A stretch of DNA of 64,000 nt from Sediminicola sp. YIK13 (lineage in GTDB: Bacteria; Bacteroidota; Bacteroidia; Flavobacteriales; Flavobacteriaceae), in contig NZ_CP010535.1 in the NCBI RefSeq assembly GCF_001430825.1, forward strand, positions 352,501-416,500, in the 5' to 3' direction. The translations under genes were made by a program, and so were the position numbers. Under the pieces are notes generated by a model. It was given only the letters and a program-made list of their open reading frames with translations. It ran no database searches and was not told where the DNA came from. Below, piece by piece: positions 17,282-27,708 of this stretch (its first letter is position 1; every line of letters starts with the position of its first letter).

Positions 17282-19435
17282 ATGAACAGTACACGTTTTA
17301 AAATACTTATTACAGGCTTCTTTATGCTGTTTTTATGTTTACACATGAATGCACAGCAATTTGCAACACATGCGGTAAAGAAGGGTGAAACATTGGAGAG
17401 TATTGCAAAACAATACAGAGTTACCCCATTCAACATCTTAAAGTACAACAAGGAAATTGTTCAAGGGAAGCCTCTGGTAGCTAATACCGTATTGGTAATT
17501 CCGATGGCATCCAAATCTGCTGACCCTAATGTTCCTGTGGTAAAAAGCAAGGTAACTGCAGTTGTTAAGGAGGATAAAGTGGTCCAAGAAAATCCCATTG
17601 GCTTTACCAGTTATAGGGCAAGGCGTAGAGATACTCTATACGGCATTGCCAAGAGGTTCAATATCACCGTTGAAGATATTAAGCGTTACAACAAAGAATT
17701 GTATGCTGGAAATCTTAAGAAAGGGATGAACCTTAGGATCCCTAAGTTCAGACGCGTTAATCCTGAGGACGTTGCCAAAAGTGAGGAGGATTTTGAAATG
17801 TACACGGTAAAGCCTAAAGAAACCAGGTGGAGCATAGCAAACTCGTATGGGATTACAATAGATGAACTTCTGGAACTGAACCCTGAACTTTCCAAGACCA
17901 ATAACTACCTGATGGAAGGGCAGGAATTAAAATTGCCAAAAATTAAAGGGAGTACAGTAGATAATCAGAAAATCCAATTGTATAATTCCTATGTTATCAC
18001 GCCAAAACAGACATTTTACAATCTTGAAAAACAATTCGGTGTAACAGAAGAAGAAATCAAAGCGTTAAATCCTGAGGTGAAAGTTCGTGGACTACAAGAA
18101 GGGATGATCATACGCTTGCCCAAAAAGGATATGGCCCCCAAAGAGGTCGTAAATACAGATAAATATGTTTTCTACGAGGTGAAGCCTCAAGAAACTGAAT
18201 TTAGACTAACCAGAAAGCTAAATGTCACCTATTCTGAACTTTTGGCTTTAAATCCAGAACTCAGTGATGGCTTAAAAGCAGGGATGATTCTTAAAATTCC
18301 AAAAGCAAAGGCGCAAGATCTAGAGATCAAAAACTCCTTGGTGCTTGATAAGTTTAGTCTGATAGATAGTATCCAAACCACAAATAGGCCCAATTTACTT
18401 TTCTTGCTTCCTTTTAGAACGGATAAAATAGATGTTACGGATAAAGAATTGGCCAAACAGACAATGGCCAATAGGAATGATAGTAAGTACAGTATTGGAA
18501 TGTATACTGGAGCCATGGTGGCTCTGGATTCCATAAAAAAATTGGGGGTTTCTGTCAATGTGAAAACCTTTGACACTCAATTGAATGTGGACAGGGTGAA
18601 GGGTATTATGTTACGTGAAAAATTAAACGATGTAAGTGCCATAATAGGACCCTTGGATGCTAAGTCCCTAAAAGAGGTGGCTTTGGCCGCTGGACAGTAC
18701 AATGTTCCTGTAATTGCCCCTATAGCTGCGGAAAGTGATATAAGTTTGCGCAATGTTTATTTTACCCTTCCTACAGAAGAGGTGTTAAGGAATAAAATGA
18801 TAGCCTATGTGAACGATCACAGGAAGGAAGAAAACATTGTTATCATTGCTGATGACAACAATAAGAAAACCCAAAGTCTGCTTTTGGAGAAATTTCCTCA
18901 GGCTAAAACTCTTAACCTAAAGGACAATATTTCATTGGATATTGAAAAGGTGAAACAGGTAGTTTCAGCGAAACAAAATTGGGTGTTCCTGGAGTCTGAT
19001 AATGCCAATACCATCTATCATGTGAGCTCTGTCTTGAATTCTACGATCAAGGATACCGTAAAGATTAAAATGTTTACGACCAACAGGAACAAAGCCTTTG
19101 AAAACGATGTTATTTCCAATTCACATCTTTCAAATCTTGGATTTACCTTTCCGTCAATTGAAAAGGAGATCGGGGCCAATTCCTTTGTGAAAATGTATAG
19201 AAGAAAATATGGGATTGAGCCCGATCGATACGCTACTCGAGGGTTTGATATCACATTTGATATTCTGTTGAAGTTGGCCTACAAAAACGACTTGTTCGAA
19301 GCTGGTAAAAAAATTGGGGAGACTTCCTATTCAGCAAATAAGTTCAACTATTTAAAGGACGCATCATCTGGCTACTACAACCAGTCGGCCTATATTATGT
19401 CCTACAATAAAATGATGATCGTAGAGGCCGAGTAG
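17282..19435 (+). CDS. Exported protein with five LysM domains and a periplasmic-binding-protein-like domain
   Basis: A 717-residue exported protein. I chose the ATG 2 nt after the guaA stop (MNSTRFKIL), which gives a good signal peptide ending near HMNAQ; an earlier ATG overlaps guaA by 10 nt. Five LysM modules follow in the first ~350 residues (starting near THAVKKGET, SYRARRRDT, MYTVKPKET, SYVITPKQT and FYEVKPQET), then a ~340-residue region resembling a type I periplasmic-binding/receptor fold (LLFLLPFRTD, VSAIIGPLDAKSL, VPVIAPIAAESD). LysM binds peptidoglycan; the second domain may sense a ligand or serve as a scaffold. No membrane anchor is visible. Confidence 0.85.
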   Translation: MNSTRFKILITGFFMLFLCLHMNAQQFATHAVKKGETLESIAKQYRVTPFNILKYNKEIVQGKPLVANTVLVIPMASKSADPNVPVVKSKVTAVVKEDKVVQENPIGFTSYRARRRDTLYGIAKRFNITVEDIKRYNKELYAGNLKKGMNLRIPKFRRVNPEDVAKSEEDFEMYTVKPKETRWSIANSYGITIDELLELNPELSKTNNYLMEGQELKLPKIKGSTVDNQKIQLYNSYVITPKQTFYNLEKQFGVTEEEIKALNPEVKVRGLQEGMIIRLPKKDMAPKEVVNTDKYVFYEVKPQETEFRLTRKLNVTYSELLALNPELSDGLKAGMILKIPKAKAQDLEIKNSLVLDKFSLIDSIQTTNRPNLLFLLPFRTDKIDVTDKELAKQTMANRNDSKYSIGMYTGAMVALDSIKKLGVSVNVKTFDTQLNVDRVKGIMLREKLNDVSAIIGPLDAKSLKEVALAAGQYNVPVIAPIAAESDISLRNVYFTLPTEEVLRNKMIAYVNDHRKEENIVIIADDNNKKTQSLLLEKFPQAKTLNLKDNISLDIEKVKQVVSAKQNWVFLESDNANTIYHVSSVLNSTIKDTVKIKMFTTNRNKAFENDVISNSHLSNLGFTFPSIEKEIGANSFVKMYRRKYGIEPDRYATRGFDITFDILLKLAYKNDLFEAGKKIGETSYSANKFNYLKDASSGYYNQSAYIMSYNKMMIVEAE

Positions 19436-19537
19436 GGATAGGGCCGGGTGGGTCCAAAATATGGACTATACTTTAAAAATTAGGGTTCGCGACCTTAAGG
19501 ATTCAGCATTGGTAACCCCAAATATTGGGACTGCCTT

Positions 19538-20404
19538 TTAAACGTCACAGATCAGGAATCCCTGTTTCAAGGCTTGGATTTTGTCTTTACTGGCTGGAAT
19601 AAATTCTTGTGCCACATATCCTTTATAACCAGTATCCATAATTGCCTTCATAATAGCTGGGTAGTAAAGTTCCTGGGTTTCGTTAATTTCATGTCTTCCG
19701 GGTACCCCAGCCGTGTGGTAGTGGCCAAAATAGGGGTGATTATCCTTGATAGACTGGATAATGTCCCCTTCTTGTATCTGCATATGGTAAATATCGAAAA
19801 GGAGCTTAAAGTTTTCAGATCCTATTTGCTTGCACAATTCAATGCCCCAGGCAGAGGTGTCGCCCATATAATCGGGATGGTTTCTTTGGTTGAAGAGTTC
19901 CATTTGTAGTACTACCCCATGTTTTTCTGCCAAAGGCATTAATTTTTTTAAGGCGGTCACACAGTTTCGTAAGCCGGTTTCATCGTCCATTCCCCTTCGG
20001 TTACCGCTAAAACAAATTAAATTGGTATATCCTGCCGCTGCCACCAAGGGTATCATTTTGGTGTAGTTGTCTATCAGCGTCCCATGATATTTTGGATCGT
20101 TGAAGCCTTCGGTCAAACTAATTTCAGCCCCATTGCACATGGCCGAGTGAATATTGTATTTTTTTAACAAGGGCCATTCCTTGGGCCCCATTAAGTCGAT
20201 AGCTTTAATATTCAACTCATTTAACCTTATCAAGAAGTCTTCCAAGGGGATGTCGGCGAAACACCAGTGGCACACGCTATGGTTAATGTTGTTTTTTAGT
20301 TTAAATCCCATATCTTGCTTTGTTTCTTGGGCATTTGTGGTTTGATAAGCCAAAACTCCAACAGTAGCAACAGCTGAAGTACCAATAAAAGTGCGCCTTT
20401 TCAT
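19538..20404 (-). CDS. Exported TIM-barrel protein, hydroxypyruvate isomerase-like
   Basis: A 288-residue protein of the AP-endonuclease-2-type TIM-barrel superfamily. The N-terminus MKRRTFIGTSAV carries a twin-arginine motif and a hydrophobic stretch, so it is probably exported through Tat already folded. The mature part has the metal-ligand pattern of the hydroxypyruvate isomerase/xylose isomerase-like group: VLQMELFNQR (Glu), LLFDIYHMQ (Asp and His), YFGHYHTAGVPGRHE, and YVAQEFIP (Glu). The reaction is probably a sugar or keto-acid isomerisation, but the substrate is open. The gene is monocistronic and convergent with the LysM gene. Confidence 0.82.
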   Translation of the reverse strand: MKRRTFIGTSAVATVGVLAYQTTNAQETKQDMGFKLKNNINHSVCHWCFADIPLEDFLIRLNELNIKAIDLMGPKEWPLLKKYNIHSAMCNGAEISLTEGFNDPKYHGTLIDNYTKMIPLVAAAGYTNLICFSGNRRGMDDETGLRNCVTALKKLMPLAEKHGVVLQMELFNQRNHPDYMGDTSAWGIELCKQIGSENFKLLFDIYHMQIQEGDIIQSIKDNHPYFGHYHTAGVPGRHEINETQELYYPAIMKAIMDTGYKGYVAQEFIPASKDKIQALKQGFLICDV

Positions 20405-20454
20405 AATAAATGTATTTAGTACATGTATGAAGATAAGTTTTTAGTTCCAAATAA

Positions 20455-20691
20455 ATGAACATATATCCTGATAAAAGGCAGTTGATAGAACTGGCTCATT
20501 ATAAAATGCCGTTTGGAAAATTTAAGGACCGCTATTTGGTGGACCTTCCCGAGCCTTATTTGGTATGGTTTAATCAAAAGGGATTTCCCGATGGTAAACT
20601 TGGAAATTTGTTGAAAGCCATGTTGGAAATCAAAATAAACGGCCTAGAAGGGTTAATTCGGAAAATTCAAAAAGATTTTCCTAGAGATTAA
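20455..20691 (+). CDS. DUF3820 family protein
   Basis: A 78-residue cytoplasmic protein. The family core is plain: KMPFGKFKDRYLVDLPEPYLVWF at about residues 18-40, followed by a basic helix with conserved leucines. DUF3820 proteins are small and widespread in Bacteroidota and Proteobacteria; some were called putative quorum-sensing-regulated virulence factors, with no established biochemical function. The short length is normal. It precedes pyrG by 60 bp, but pyrG has its own -7 box in that gap, so separate transcription is likely. Confidence 0.85.
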   Translation: MNIYPDKRQLIELAHYKMPFGKFKDRYLVDLPEPYLVWFNQKGFPDGKLGNLLKAMLEIKINGLEGLIRKIQKDFPRD

Positions 20692-20714
20692 CAGTGTTAT
20701 CGGACTGCAATTTG

Positions 20715-20722
20715 TACTTTTG
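20715..20722 (+). promoter_or_regulatory. -7 promoter box (TACTTTTG) of pyrG
   Basis: TACTTTTG matches TAnnTTTG and ends 29 nt before the pyrG ATG. No -33 box at standard spacing. Confidence 0.5.
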
Positions 20723-20745
20723 CCTGCGTTAAGAAAAGAACCTAA

Positions 20746-22368
<1,623 letters not shown>

Positions 22369-22405
22369 CCTAATGTCGCACAGGCATTAAATTCACAATT
22401 GGACA

Positions 22406-22413
22406 TATATTTG
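22406..22413 (+). promoter_or_regulatory. -7 promoter box (TATATTTG) of yidC
   Basis: TATATTTG matches TAnnTTTG, 64 nt before the yidC ATG, giving a leader of about 60 nt. Single-box evidence only. Confidence 0.4.
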
Positions 22414-22477
22414 CGTATTAAAAATTAAACGGACCTGCACGGTGATACCTCTTTGAGGGTTTGTAAATGAAACTTAG

Positions 22478-24328
22478 ATGGAAGAAAAAAAATTTGATGT
22501 AAAATCTATAATTGGCTTTGTACTGATATTCGGTATCCTCATATTCATGTTTTACCAGAATCAGCCTACTCCCGAGGAGCTAGAGGCACAAAAGGCAAAG
22601 CAAGAGCAGGTAGAGGCCCAAAATAAGGCTGCGAAAACTGCAGTCGAAACTCCAGTTGCTGAACCCAGCATGAATCTGCAGGACTCCACTTCTGTTGCAG
22701 GCTATAAGAATGCCGTGGGAGCTTTTGGTTTTAATGCCCCATCTGAGGCTACAACAGTTTTGGAAAATGATCTGGTTGTTTTAAAAGTGAGCAACAAAGG
22801 AGGACAGATCGTGGAAGCAAAAATGAAAACATTTGTTACCTATGATTCCATTCCGGTGTATTTGGTAAAAGATGGGAATTCATCTTTTGATATCATGTTC
22901 AAAACCAATGAGAATAGATCTCTTAATACCAAAGATCTATATTTTGAACCCACTTTGACCAATGATGGTGACGTGCAGGTGCTCTCCATGAAGGCAAAAG
23001 TATCTCCTTCCCAATTTTTGGAGTACCGCTATGAAATGAAGCCAAATGATTATTTGGTCGATTTTATAGTGAGATCCCAAGGACTTAATGGCATAATCAA
23101 TCCGAGTGGAGCTATTAATTTGGAATGGAAACTAAAGGGAATCCGTCACTCTAAAAGTATTCAATACGAAAACCGATATACAAGACTGACCTATAATCAT
23201 GAAGATGGAAAGATCAGTAAGCTATCTGAAAGTAGTGATGATGAAGAATCGGAGGATACGGATATTAAATGGCTATCGTACAGGCAGCATTTTTTCAGTT
23301 CCATTCTGGCTACCCAAACACCATTTGAAACAGCTCAATTAACTTCTGTTAATTTGGTTGAAGAGGAAAGCAAAACTGCTGGATACACCAAGGAATACAG
23401 CACTGTGGCACCATTGAAATTAGAAGGAGGAGAACTTTCTTATACCATGGACTGGTATTATGGTCCTACGGACGTAAAGGTATTGTCACAATATAAGGAG
23501 CTAGGTCTGGAAGATTCCATTCCTTTTGGATGGGGGATCTTTGGATGGATCAACAGGTACATATTTACACCAACATATACCTTCTTAAGTTCGTTCCTGC
23601 CCTTTGGTATTGCAATTGTGGTCATGACTATTTTGGTCCGACTGTTAATGTCACCGGTGACCTATAAATCTTACCTGTCTCAGGCCAAGATGAAGGTATT
23701 GAAGCCAGAGATAACCGAATTAAATGAGAAGTTCAAGGACAATGCCATGAAAAAGCAGCAAGAGACCATGAAGTTGTATGGTAAGGCCGGGGTAAGTCCT
23801 ATGAGCGGTTGTTTGCCGGCAGTAGTGCAGCTGCCCATATTTTACGCGCTTTTTATGTTCTTCCCAACCTCTTTTGCGCTGCGTCAAAAATCGTTCTTAT
23901 GGGCAGATGACCTTTCGTCCTATGATACCATAGCACAATTGCCGTTTAATATTCCGTTTTATGGGGATCATGTGAGTTTATTCCCAATACTGGCGTCTGT
24001 TGCCATCTTCTTTTATATGATGATGACCACAGGGCAGAATATGCCATCGCAACCGGGTATGCCAAACATGAAATTTATCATGTACTTATCGCCTTTGATG
24101 ATGTTATTCTTCTTTAATAGCTATGCTAGTGGATTGAGTTTGTACTACTTTGTTTCCAACTTAATTACCATTTTCATCATGCTGGCCATCAAGAAGTTTA
24201 TTATCAATGAAGATAAAATCCACGCCCAGATACAAGAGAACAAGAAAAAGCCTAAGAAAGAAGGCAAGTTCCAGAAAAAAATGCGCGAGATGATGGAGCA
24301 GGCAGAAGCCCAGAAGAAAAACAAATAA
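22478..24328 (+). CDS. yidC: Membrane protein insertase YidC
   Basis: A 616-residue inner-membrane insertase that places membrane proteins into the bilayer with or without SecYEG. An N-terminal helix (about residues 10-26) is followed by the large periplasmic domain of Gram-negative YidC (about 70-350). The conserved five-helix core comes next, with the LVRLLMSPVTYKSYLSQAKMK segment and the MSGCLPAVVQLPIFYALF helix. The C-terminus is a lysine-rich cytoplasmic tail (KKKPKKEGKFQKKM) that may bind ribosomes. Its own terminator follows. Confidence 0.96.
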   Translation: MEEKKFDVKSIIGFVLIFGILIFMFYQNQPTPEELEAQKAKQEQVEAQNKAAKTAVETPVAEPSMNLQDSTSVAGYKNAVGAFGFNAPSEATTVLENDLVVLKVSNKGGQIVEAKMKTFVTYDSIPVYLVKDGNSSFDIMFKTNENRSLNTKDLYFEPTLTNDGDVQVLSMKAKVSPSQFLEYRYEMKPNDYLVDFIVRSQGLNGIINPSGAINLEWKLKGIRHSKSIQYENRYTRLTYNHEDGKISKLSESSDDEESEDTDIKWLSYRQHFFSSILATQTPFETAQLTSVNLVEEESKTAGYTKEYSTVAPLKLEGGELSYTMDWYYGPTDVKVLSQYKELGLEDSIPFGWGIFGWINRYIFTPTYTFLSSFLPFGIAIVVMTILVRLLMSPVTYKSYLSQAKMKVLKPEITELNEKFKDNAMKKQQETMKLYGKAGVSPMSGCLPAVVQLPIFYALFMFFPTSFALRQKSFLWADDLSSYDTIAQLPFNIPFYGDHVSLFPILASVAIFFYMMMTTGQNMPSQPGMPNMKFIMYLSPLMMLFFFNSYASGLSLYYFVSNLITIFIMLAIKKFIINEDKIHAQIQENKKKPKKEGKFQKKMREMMEQAEAQKKNK

Positions 24329-24348
24329 TCTATATAGTTACAAGAAAA

Positions 24349-24377
24349 AAAAAGCTCCCTTTTAAAGGGAGCTTTTT
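24349..24377 (+). terminator. Intrinsic terminator of yidC
   Basis: AAAAAGCTCCCTT pairs with AAGGGAGCTTTTT with a tiny loop, 20 nt after the yidC stop. The flanking A-run also gives a T-run on the other strand. Confidence 0.85.
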
Positions 24378-24523
24378 GCATTAAATAGGTTTAGTTTGGA
24401 AAGATTTGGGATTGTAAATATGGGGGATAGAAACACGTTTTAAAAAATATAGTTGTAAACGGTCCATATTTGTATGTTAAAAGATTCCTCCTTGTTGTCG
24501 ACCAAAATTATATGGGTTGTTAG
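24378..24523. other. Non-coding spacer between two terminators
   Basis: The yidC-fasciclin gap is 312 bp. Apart from the two terminators I see no ORF, RNA gene, repeat or promoter box in it. Confidence 0.5.
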
Positions 24524-24525
24524 GA

Positions 24526-24558
24526 CAAAAAAAAACCACACTGATGAACAGTGTGGTT
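24526..24558 (-). terminator. Intrinsic terminator of the fasciclin gene
   Basis: AACCACACTG and CAGTGTGGTT form a perfect 10-bp stem with a 5-nt loop. On the minus strand a run of nine to ten T follows. It lies about 80 nt after the fasciclin stop. Confidence 0.85.
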
Positions 24559-24640
24559 TAATTTTAGATTCTAATAAGGGTACTAGTCCATAGCAAAATC
24601 AGACCAGAATTAATTGGGGTGACAGTAGGTATTAATTATT

Positions 24641-26044
24641 TTATAGAGCATCCAATACTTCTTGTGGCAATAGCACCTTATCAATGACATGTACCGCTCC
24701 ATTTGTTGTTGCCACATTGGCAATCACAACTTGTGCATCAGTATCTGTGGCATCTCCTATAAAAACACCACCAGTAAGACTTACAGTTACATCTTCTCCC
24801 TGTACGGTTCCAATCATCATTCCATCAGTGAGGTTGGTGGCATACGCAGCGGTACCGGAAACAACGTGGTATGTCAACACTTTTGCTAGTAAAGCTTTTT
24901 CCTCAGGAGTATCAAATTCGCTTAAATTGGTATACCCTAAAGTATTTAAAAGTGCCTCAAAAGCAGTATTTGTTGGTGCAAATACAGTAAAAGGACCCTC
25001 AGAACTCAAGGTGGCTACTAGGTCTGCGTCGGCCTGTACGAGTGCATCTACCAATAGACTAAGGGCTGCAGTGGCTTGTGCGGTTTCAACAATGTTTAGT
25101 GTAGGAGGATTAAGGGCGTTCAATACTTCTTGTGGTAATAGAACTTTGTCAATTACATGTACCACACCATTTGTGGTTACTACATCAGGAATAACCACTT
25201 CGGCTGCTGTATCTGTGGCATCTCCGATGAAAACCCCTCCATTTAAATCAACAGATACGTTTTCACCCTGAAAGGTTTCTATTCTCATATCCTGTGTTAA
25301 GTCAGTGGATAATGCGGCGGTTCCAGCAACAACATGGTAGGTCAAAACCTTGGCCAACAAGGCTTTTTCGTCTGCTGTATCAAAATCTTCCAAGCTGTTG
25401 TAATCATTTCCTAGAGCTTCTAATAGCGCAGCAAAAGCATCGTTGGTAGGTGCGAATACAGTAAATGGTCCGTCTCCACTTAAGGTGGCTACCAAGTCAG
25501 CATCGGCTTGAATAAGTGCATCTACCAATAGGCTAAGGGCTGCTGTGGCTTGAGCTGTTTCAACTATGTTTTGGGTTGGGGCGTTAAGGGCATCCAGAAC
25601 TTCTTGCGGCAATAAAACTTTATCAATTACATGCACCACTCCGTTGGATGTTGCCACGTCCGCCGTTACCACTTGGGCATCGGTTTCTGTTGCGTCACCA
25701 ATAAAAACACCACCATTTAAATTAACGGTTACATCTTCGCCCTGAACAGTAGTAATCATCATCCCATCGGAGAGATCTCCAGAAAAGGCTGCTGTTCCGG
25801 CTACAACATGATAGGTCAACACTTTTGCCAAGAGTTCTTTTTCTTCAGCAGTGTCAAAATCGGCCAAGCTGTTGTAGTCATCCCCTAAGTCGTTCAATAG
25901 GGCGGCAAAGGCATCGTTAGTGGGAGCAAATACAGTAAACGGACCATCGGAACTTAAGGTGGCTACCAAATCTGCATCTGCTTGTATCAATGCATCAACC
26001 AAAAGACTTAGATCTGCGGTTGCTTGAGCGGTTCCTACAATGTT
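24641..26044 (-). repeat. Three tandem ~474-bp repeats encoding FAS1 domains
   Basis: The gene repeats with a period of 158 codons: 25571-26044, 25097-25570 and 24641-25096, the last one 7 codons shorter. Stretches such as LSLLVDAL.QADADLVATL and LLAKVLTYHVV are nearly identical in all three, and the DNA is also similar, which points to recent duplication or gene conversion. Confidence 0.85.
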
Positions 26045-26164
26045 CAGGTCATTGGACATCTCTTCTTCCATTACATTATCATCATCGTCGTTACAGGATA
26101 GTAGGAATAATGAAAATAAAGCCATGAAAGCCAGGGCATTTAATTTAAAAAATCGTCTCTTAAT
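24641..26164 (-). CDS. Triple fasciclin (FAS1) domain lipoprotein, probable ATT start
   Basis: A lipoprotein with three tandem FAS1 domains, each with the conserved FTVFAPTN motif and YHVV / GVVHVIDKVLLP segments. FAS1 domains mediate adhesion and protein-surface contacts. From the first ATG (26125) the protein has 494 residues, but that gives a signal with no basic n-region (MALFSLFLLSC). Extending upstream in the same frame to an ATT codon at 26164 adds IKRRFFKLNALAF, producing a textbook lipoprotein signal (Lys-Arg-Arg, hydrophobic core, LLSC lipobox); there is a stop codon two codons before it. I therefore give the ATT start (507 residues). The first domain follows an acidic Asp/Glu linker. 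Confidence 0.85.
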   Translation of the reverse strand: MKRRFFKLNALAFMALFSLFLLSCNDDDDNVMEEEMSNDLNIVGTAQATADLSLLVDALIQADADLVATLSSDGPFTVFAPTNDAFAALLNDLGDDYNSLADFDTAEEKELLAKVLTYHVVAGTAAFSGDLSDGMMITTVQGEDVTVNLNGGVFIGDATETDAQVVTADVATSNGVVHVIDKVLLPQEVLDALNAPTQNIVETAQATAALSLLVDALIQADADLVATLSGDGPFTVFAPTNDAFAALLEALGNDYNSLEDFDTADEKALLAKVLTYHVVAGTAALSTDLTQDMRIETFQGENVSVDLNGGVFIGDATDTAAEVVIPDVVTTNGVVHVIDKVLLPQEVLNALNPPTLNIVETAQATAALSLLVDALVQADADLVATLSSEGPFTVFAPTNTAFEALLNTLGYTNLSEFDTPEEKALLAKVLTYHVVSGTAAYATNLTDGMMIGTVQGEDVTVSLTGGVFIGDATDTDAQVVIANVATTNGAVHVIDKVLLPQEVLDAL

Positions 26165-26226
26165 GTTTTAGGTTTTAAGGATTATGTTAAAAATTAATTT
26201 TAATAGTAATCAAGTTTCTTTAATCA

Positions 26227-26245
26227 TGCCTTATGTGGTAAGGCA
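26227..26245. other. Hairpin in the fasciclin/mnmA divergent region
   Basis: TGCCTTA and TAAGGCA form a perfect 7-bp stem around TGTGG, about 60 nt upstream of the fasciclin start. The remaining ~350 bp of this gap is AT-rich with no other ORF; only the mnmA -7 box stands out. Role of the hairpin unknown. Confidence 0.35.
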
Positions 26246-26490
26246 CGTTTTCTTAATTAGGCTCACTATAATTGTTTAATAAAATAGAAAATCTATTAAA
26301 CGAATTCAAACTTAGGGAAAATTCATTTTTGTTTATGTTTATTTAGAAAAAGTTTAACAAAATATAAATCTGTTATTTAGAGCCACTTAAAGCGACAAAG
26401 GGATTTGGAATTTCTGTTGGATGGCACATTTTTTTTGCATTAACCTTTAATAGGGATTGCCAAAAGAGATTATGACATCTACGAATTTTG

Positions 26491-26498
26491 TATTTTTG
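26491..26498 (+). promoter_or_regulatory. -7 promoter box (TATTTTTG) of mnmA
   Basis: TATTTTTG matches TAnnTTTG and ends 18 nt before the ATG I chose. It lies inside a possible N-terminal extension from a TTG codon, which argues against that extension. Confidence 0.55.
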
Positions 26499-26516
26499 CA
26501 TATTGATTTGAAGAAG

Positions 26517-27707
26517 ATGAAAAAAGTTGTAGTAGGACTTTCTGGGGGAGTGGATTCCAGTGTAACCGCATACTTGTTAAAAGAGCAAGGTTATGAGGTG
26601 ATTGGCTTGTTTATGAAAAACTGGCATGATGATTCAGTGACCATTTCTGATGAGTGTCCATGGTTGGAGGATAGTAACGATGCGCTTATTGTAGCCGAAA
26701 AATTGGGAATTCCTTTTCAGACGGTAGATTTAAGTGAGCAATATAAGGAGCGGATAGTGGATTATATGTTCCACGAATATGAAAAGGGAAGAACCCCCAA
26801 CCCAGATGTTCTATGCAATAGGGAAATCAAGTTCGATGTCTTTATGAAAATCGCGCTTCAATTGGGGGCAGATTATGTAGCTACTGGACATTATTGTAGG
26901 AAAGGGACCATCAGTAATCCAGACGGTACTGAAACCTATCAACTTTTGGCGGGAGTAGACGGGAATAAGGACCAGTCCTATTTTCTTTGTCAATTATCTC
27001 AAGAACAGTTGGCCAAAACGCTCTTCCCAATTGGGGAGCTAACCAAGCCTGAAGTCCGTAAGATTGCAGCGGACAACGATTTGATCACGGCAGATAAAAA
27101 AGATTCCCAAGGACTTTGTTTTATTGGTAAAGTGAGGCTTCCTGATTTTTTACAGCAGAAACTGAAACCCAAAAAAGGGGTGATCGTAGAAGTGCCTTCG
27201 TCTTTGGCCCATTATCAAACAGATGTGCCAACGTTTGGTTCCAAAAAAGAAGAATTGGCCTATTATGCCATCAAACCAAATTACCAGCTAGAAGATGGGA
27301 GGGTAGTGGGAGAGCACCAGGGTGCGCACTATTTCACCAAAGGTCAACGTAAAGGCCTGGATGTGGGAGGAACAAAAGAACCTTTATTCGTCATTGAAAC
27401 CGATGTAGAAGACAATATTATTTACACGGGACAGGGAAAAAGCCATCCGGGATTGTACAGACGAACCCTTTTTGTAGGTAACGAGGAATTGCATTGGGTG
27501 CGTAAAGATTTGGCTTTAAAAGTAGATGAGACAATGGATGTAATGGCAAGAATACGTTACAGGCAACCGTTGCAAAAGGCCACCTTGTATCAAACTGAGG
27601 GAGGTATGTATGTAGATTTTGAAGAGAAACAATCGGCCATAACCGAAGGTCAATTCGTGGCCTGGTATCTGGAAGATGAACTAATAGGATCAGGAGTGAT
27701 CTCGTAA
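26517..27707 (+). CDS. mnmA: tRNA 2-thiouridylase MnmA
   Basis: A 396-residue enzyme that thiolates U34 of Lys, Glu and Gln tRNAs using sulfur relayed to its own cysteines. The PP-loop SGGVDSS is at residues 9-15, the first catalytic cysteine lies in [12 protein letters not shown] (near residue 101), and the second in [13 protein letters not shown]-initiated reading 20 codons longer would pass through the -7 box, so I take the ATG of [11 protein letters not shown], the standard N-terminus. The T9SS subtilase gene begins 1 nt after the stop, so they are co-transcribed. Confidence 0.95.
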   Translation: MKKVVVGLSGGVDSSVTAYLLKEQGYEVIGLFMKNWHDDSVTISDECPWLEDSNDALIVAEKLGIPFQTVDLSEQYKERIVDYMFHEYEKGRTPNPDVLCNREIKFDVFMKIALQLGADYVATGHYCRKGTISNPDGTETYQLLAGVDGNKDQSYFLCQLSQEQLAKTLFPIGELTKPEVRKIAADNDLITADKKDSQGLCFIGKVRLPDFLQQKLKPKKGVIVEVPSSLAHYQTDVPTFGSKKEELAYYAIKPNYQLEDGRVVGEHQGAHYFTKGQRKGLDVGGTKEPLFVIETDVEDNIIYTGQGKSHPGLYRRTLFVGNEELHWVRKDLALKVDETMDVMARIRYRQPLQKATLYQTEGGMYVDFEEKQSAITEGQFVAWYLEDELIGSGVIS

Positions 27708-27708
27708 T

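Noticed and set aside
24684-25271. A 195-codon plus-strand reading frame opposite the fasciclin gene
   Set aside because: It is the antisense of the repeat gene; its length follows from the composition of the repeats, and it has no start context or recognisable domain.
26457-26516. TTG start adding 20 codons to MnmA
   Set aside because: The extension contains a -7 box (TATTTTTG at 26491) and has no conserved sequence; the ATG gives the standard MnmA N-terminus.
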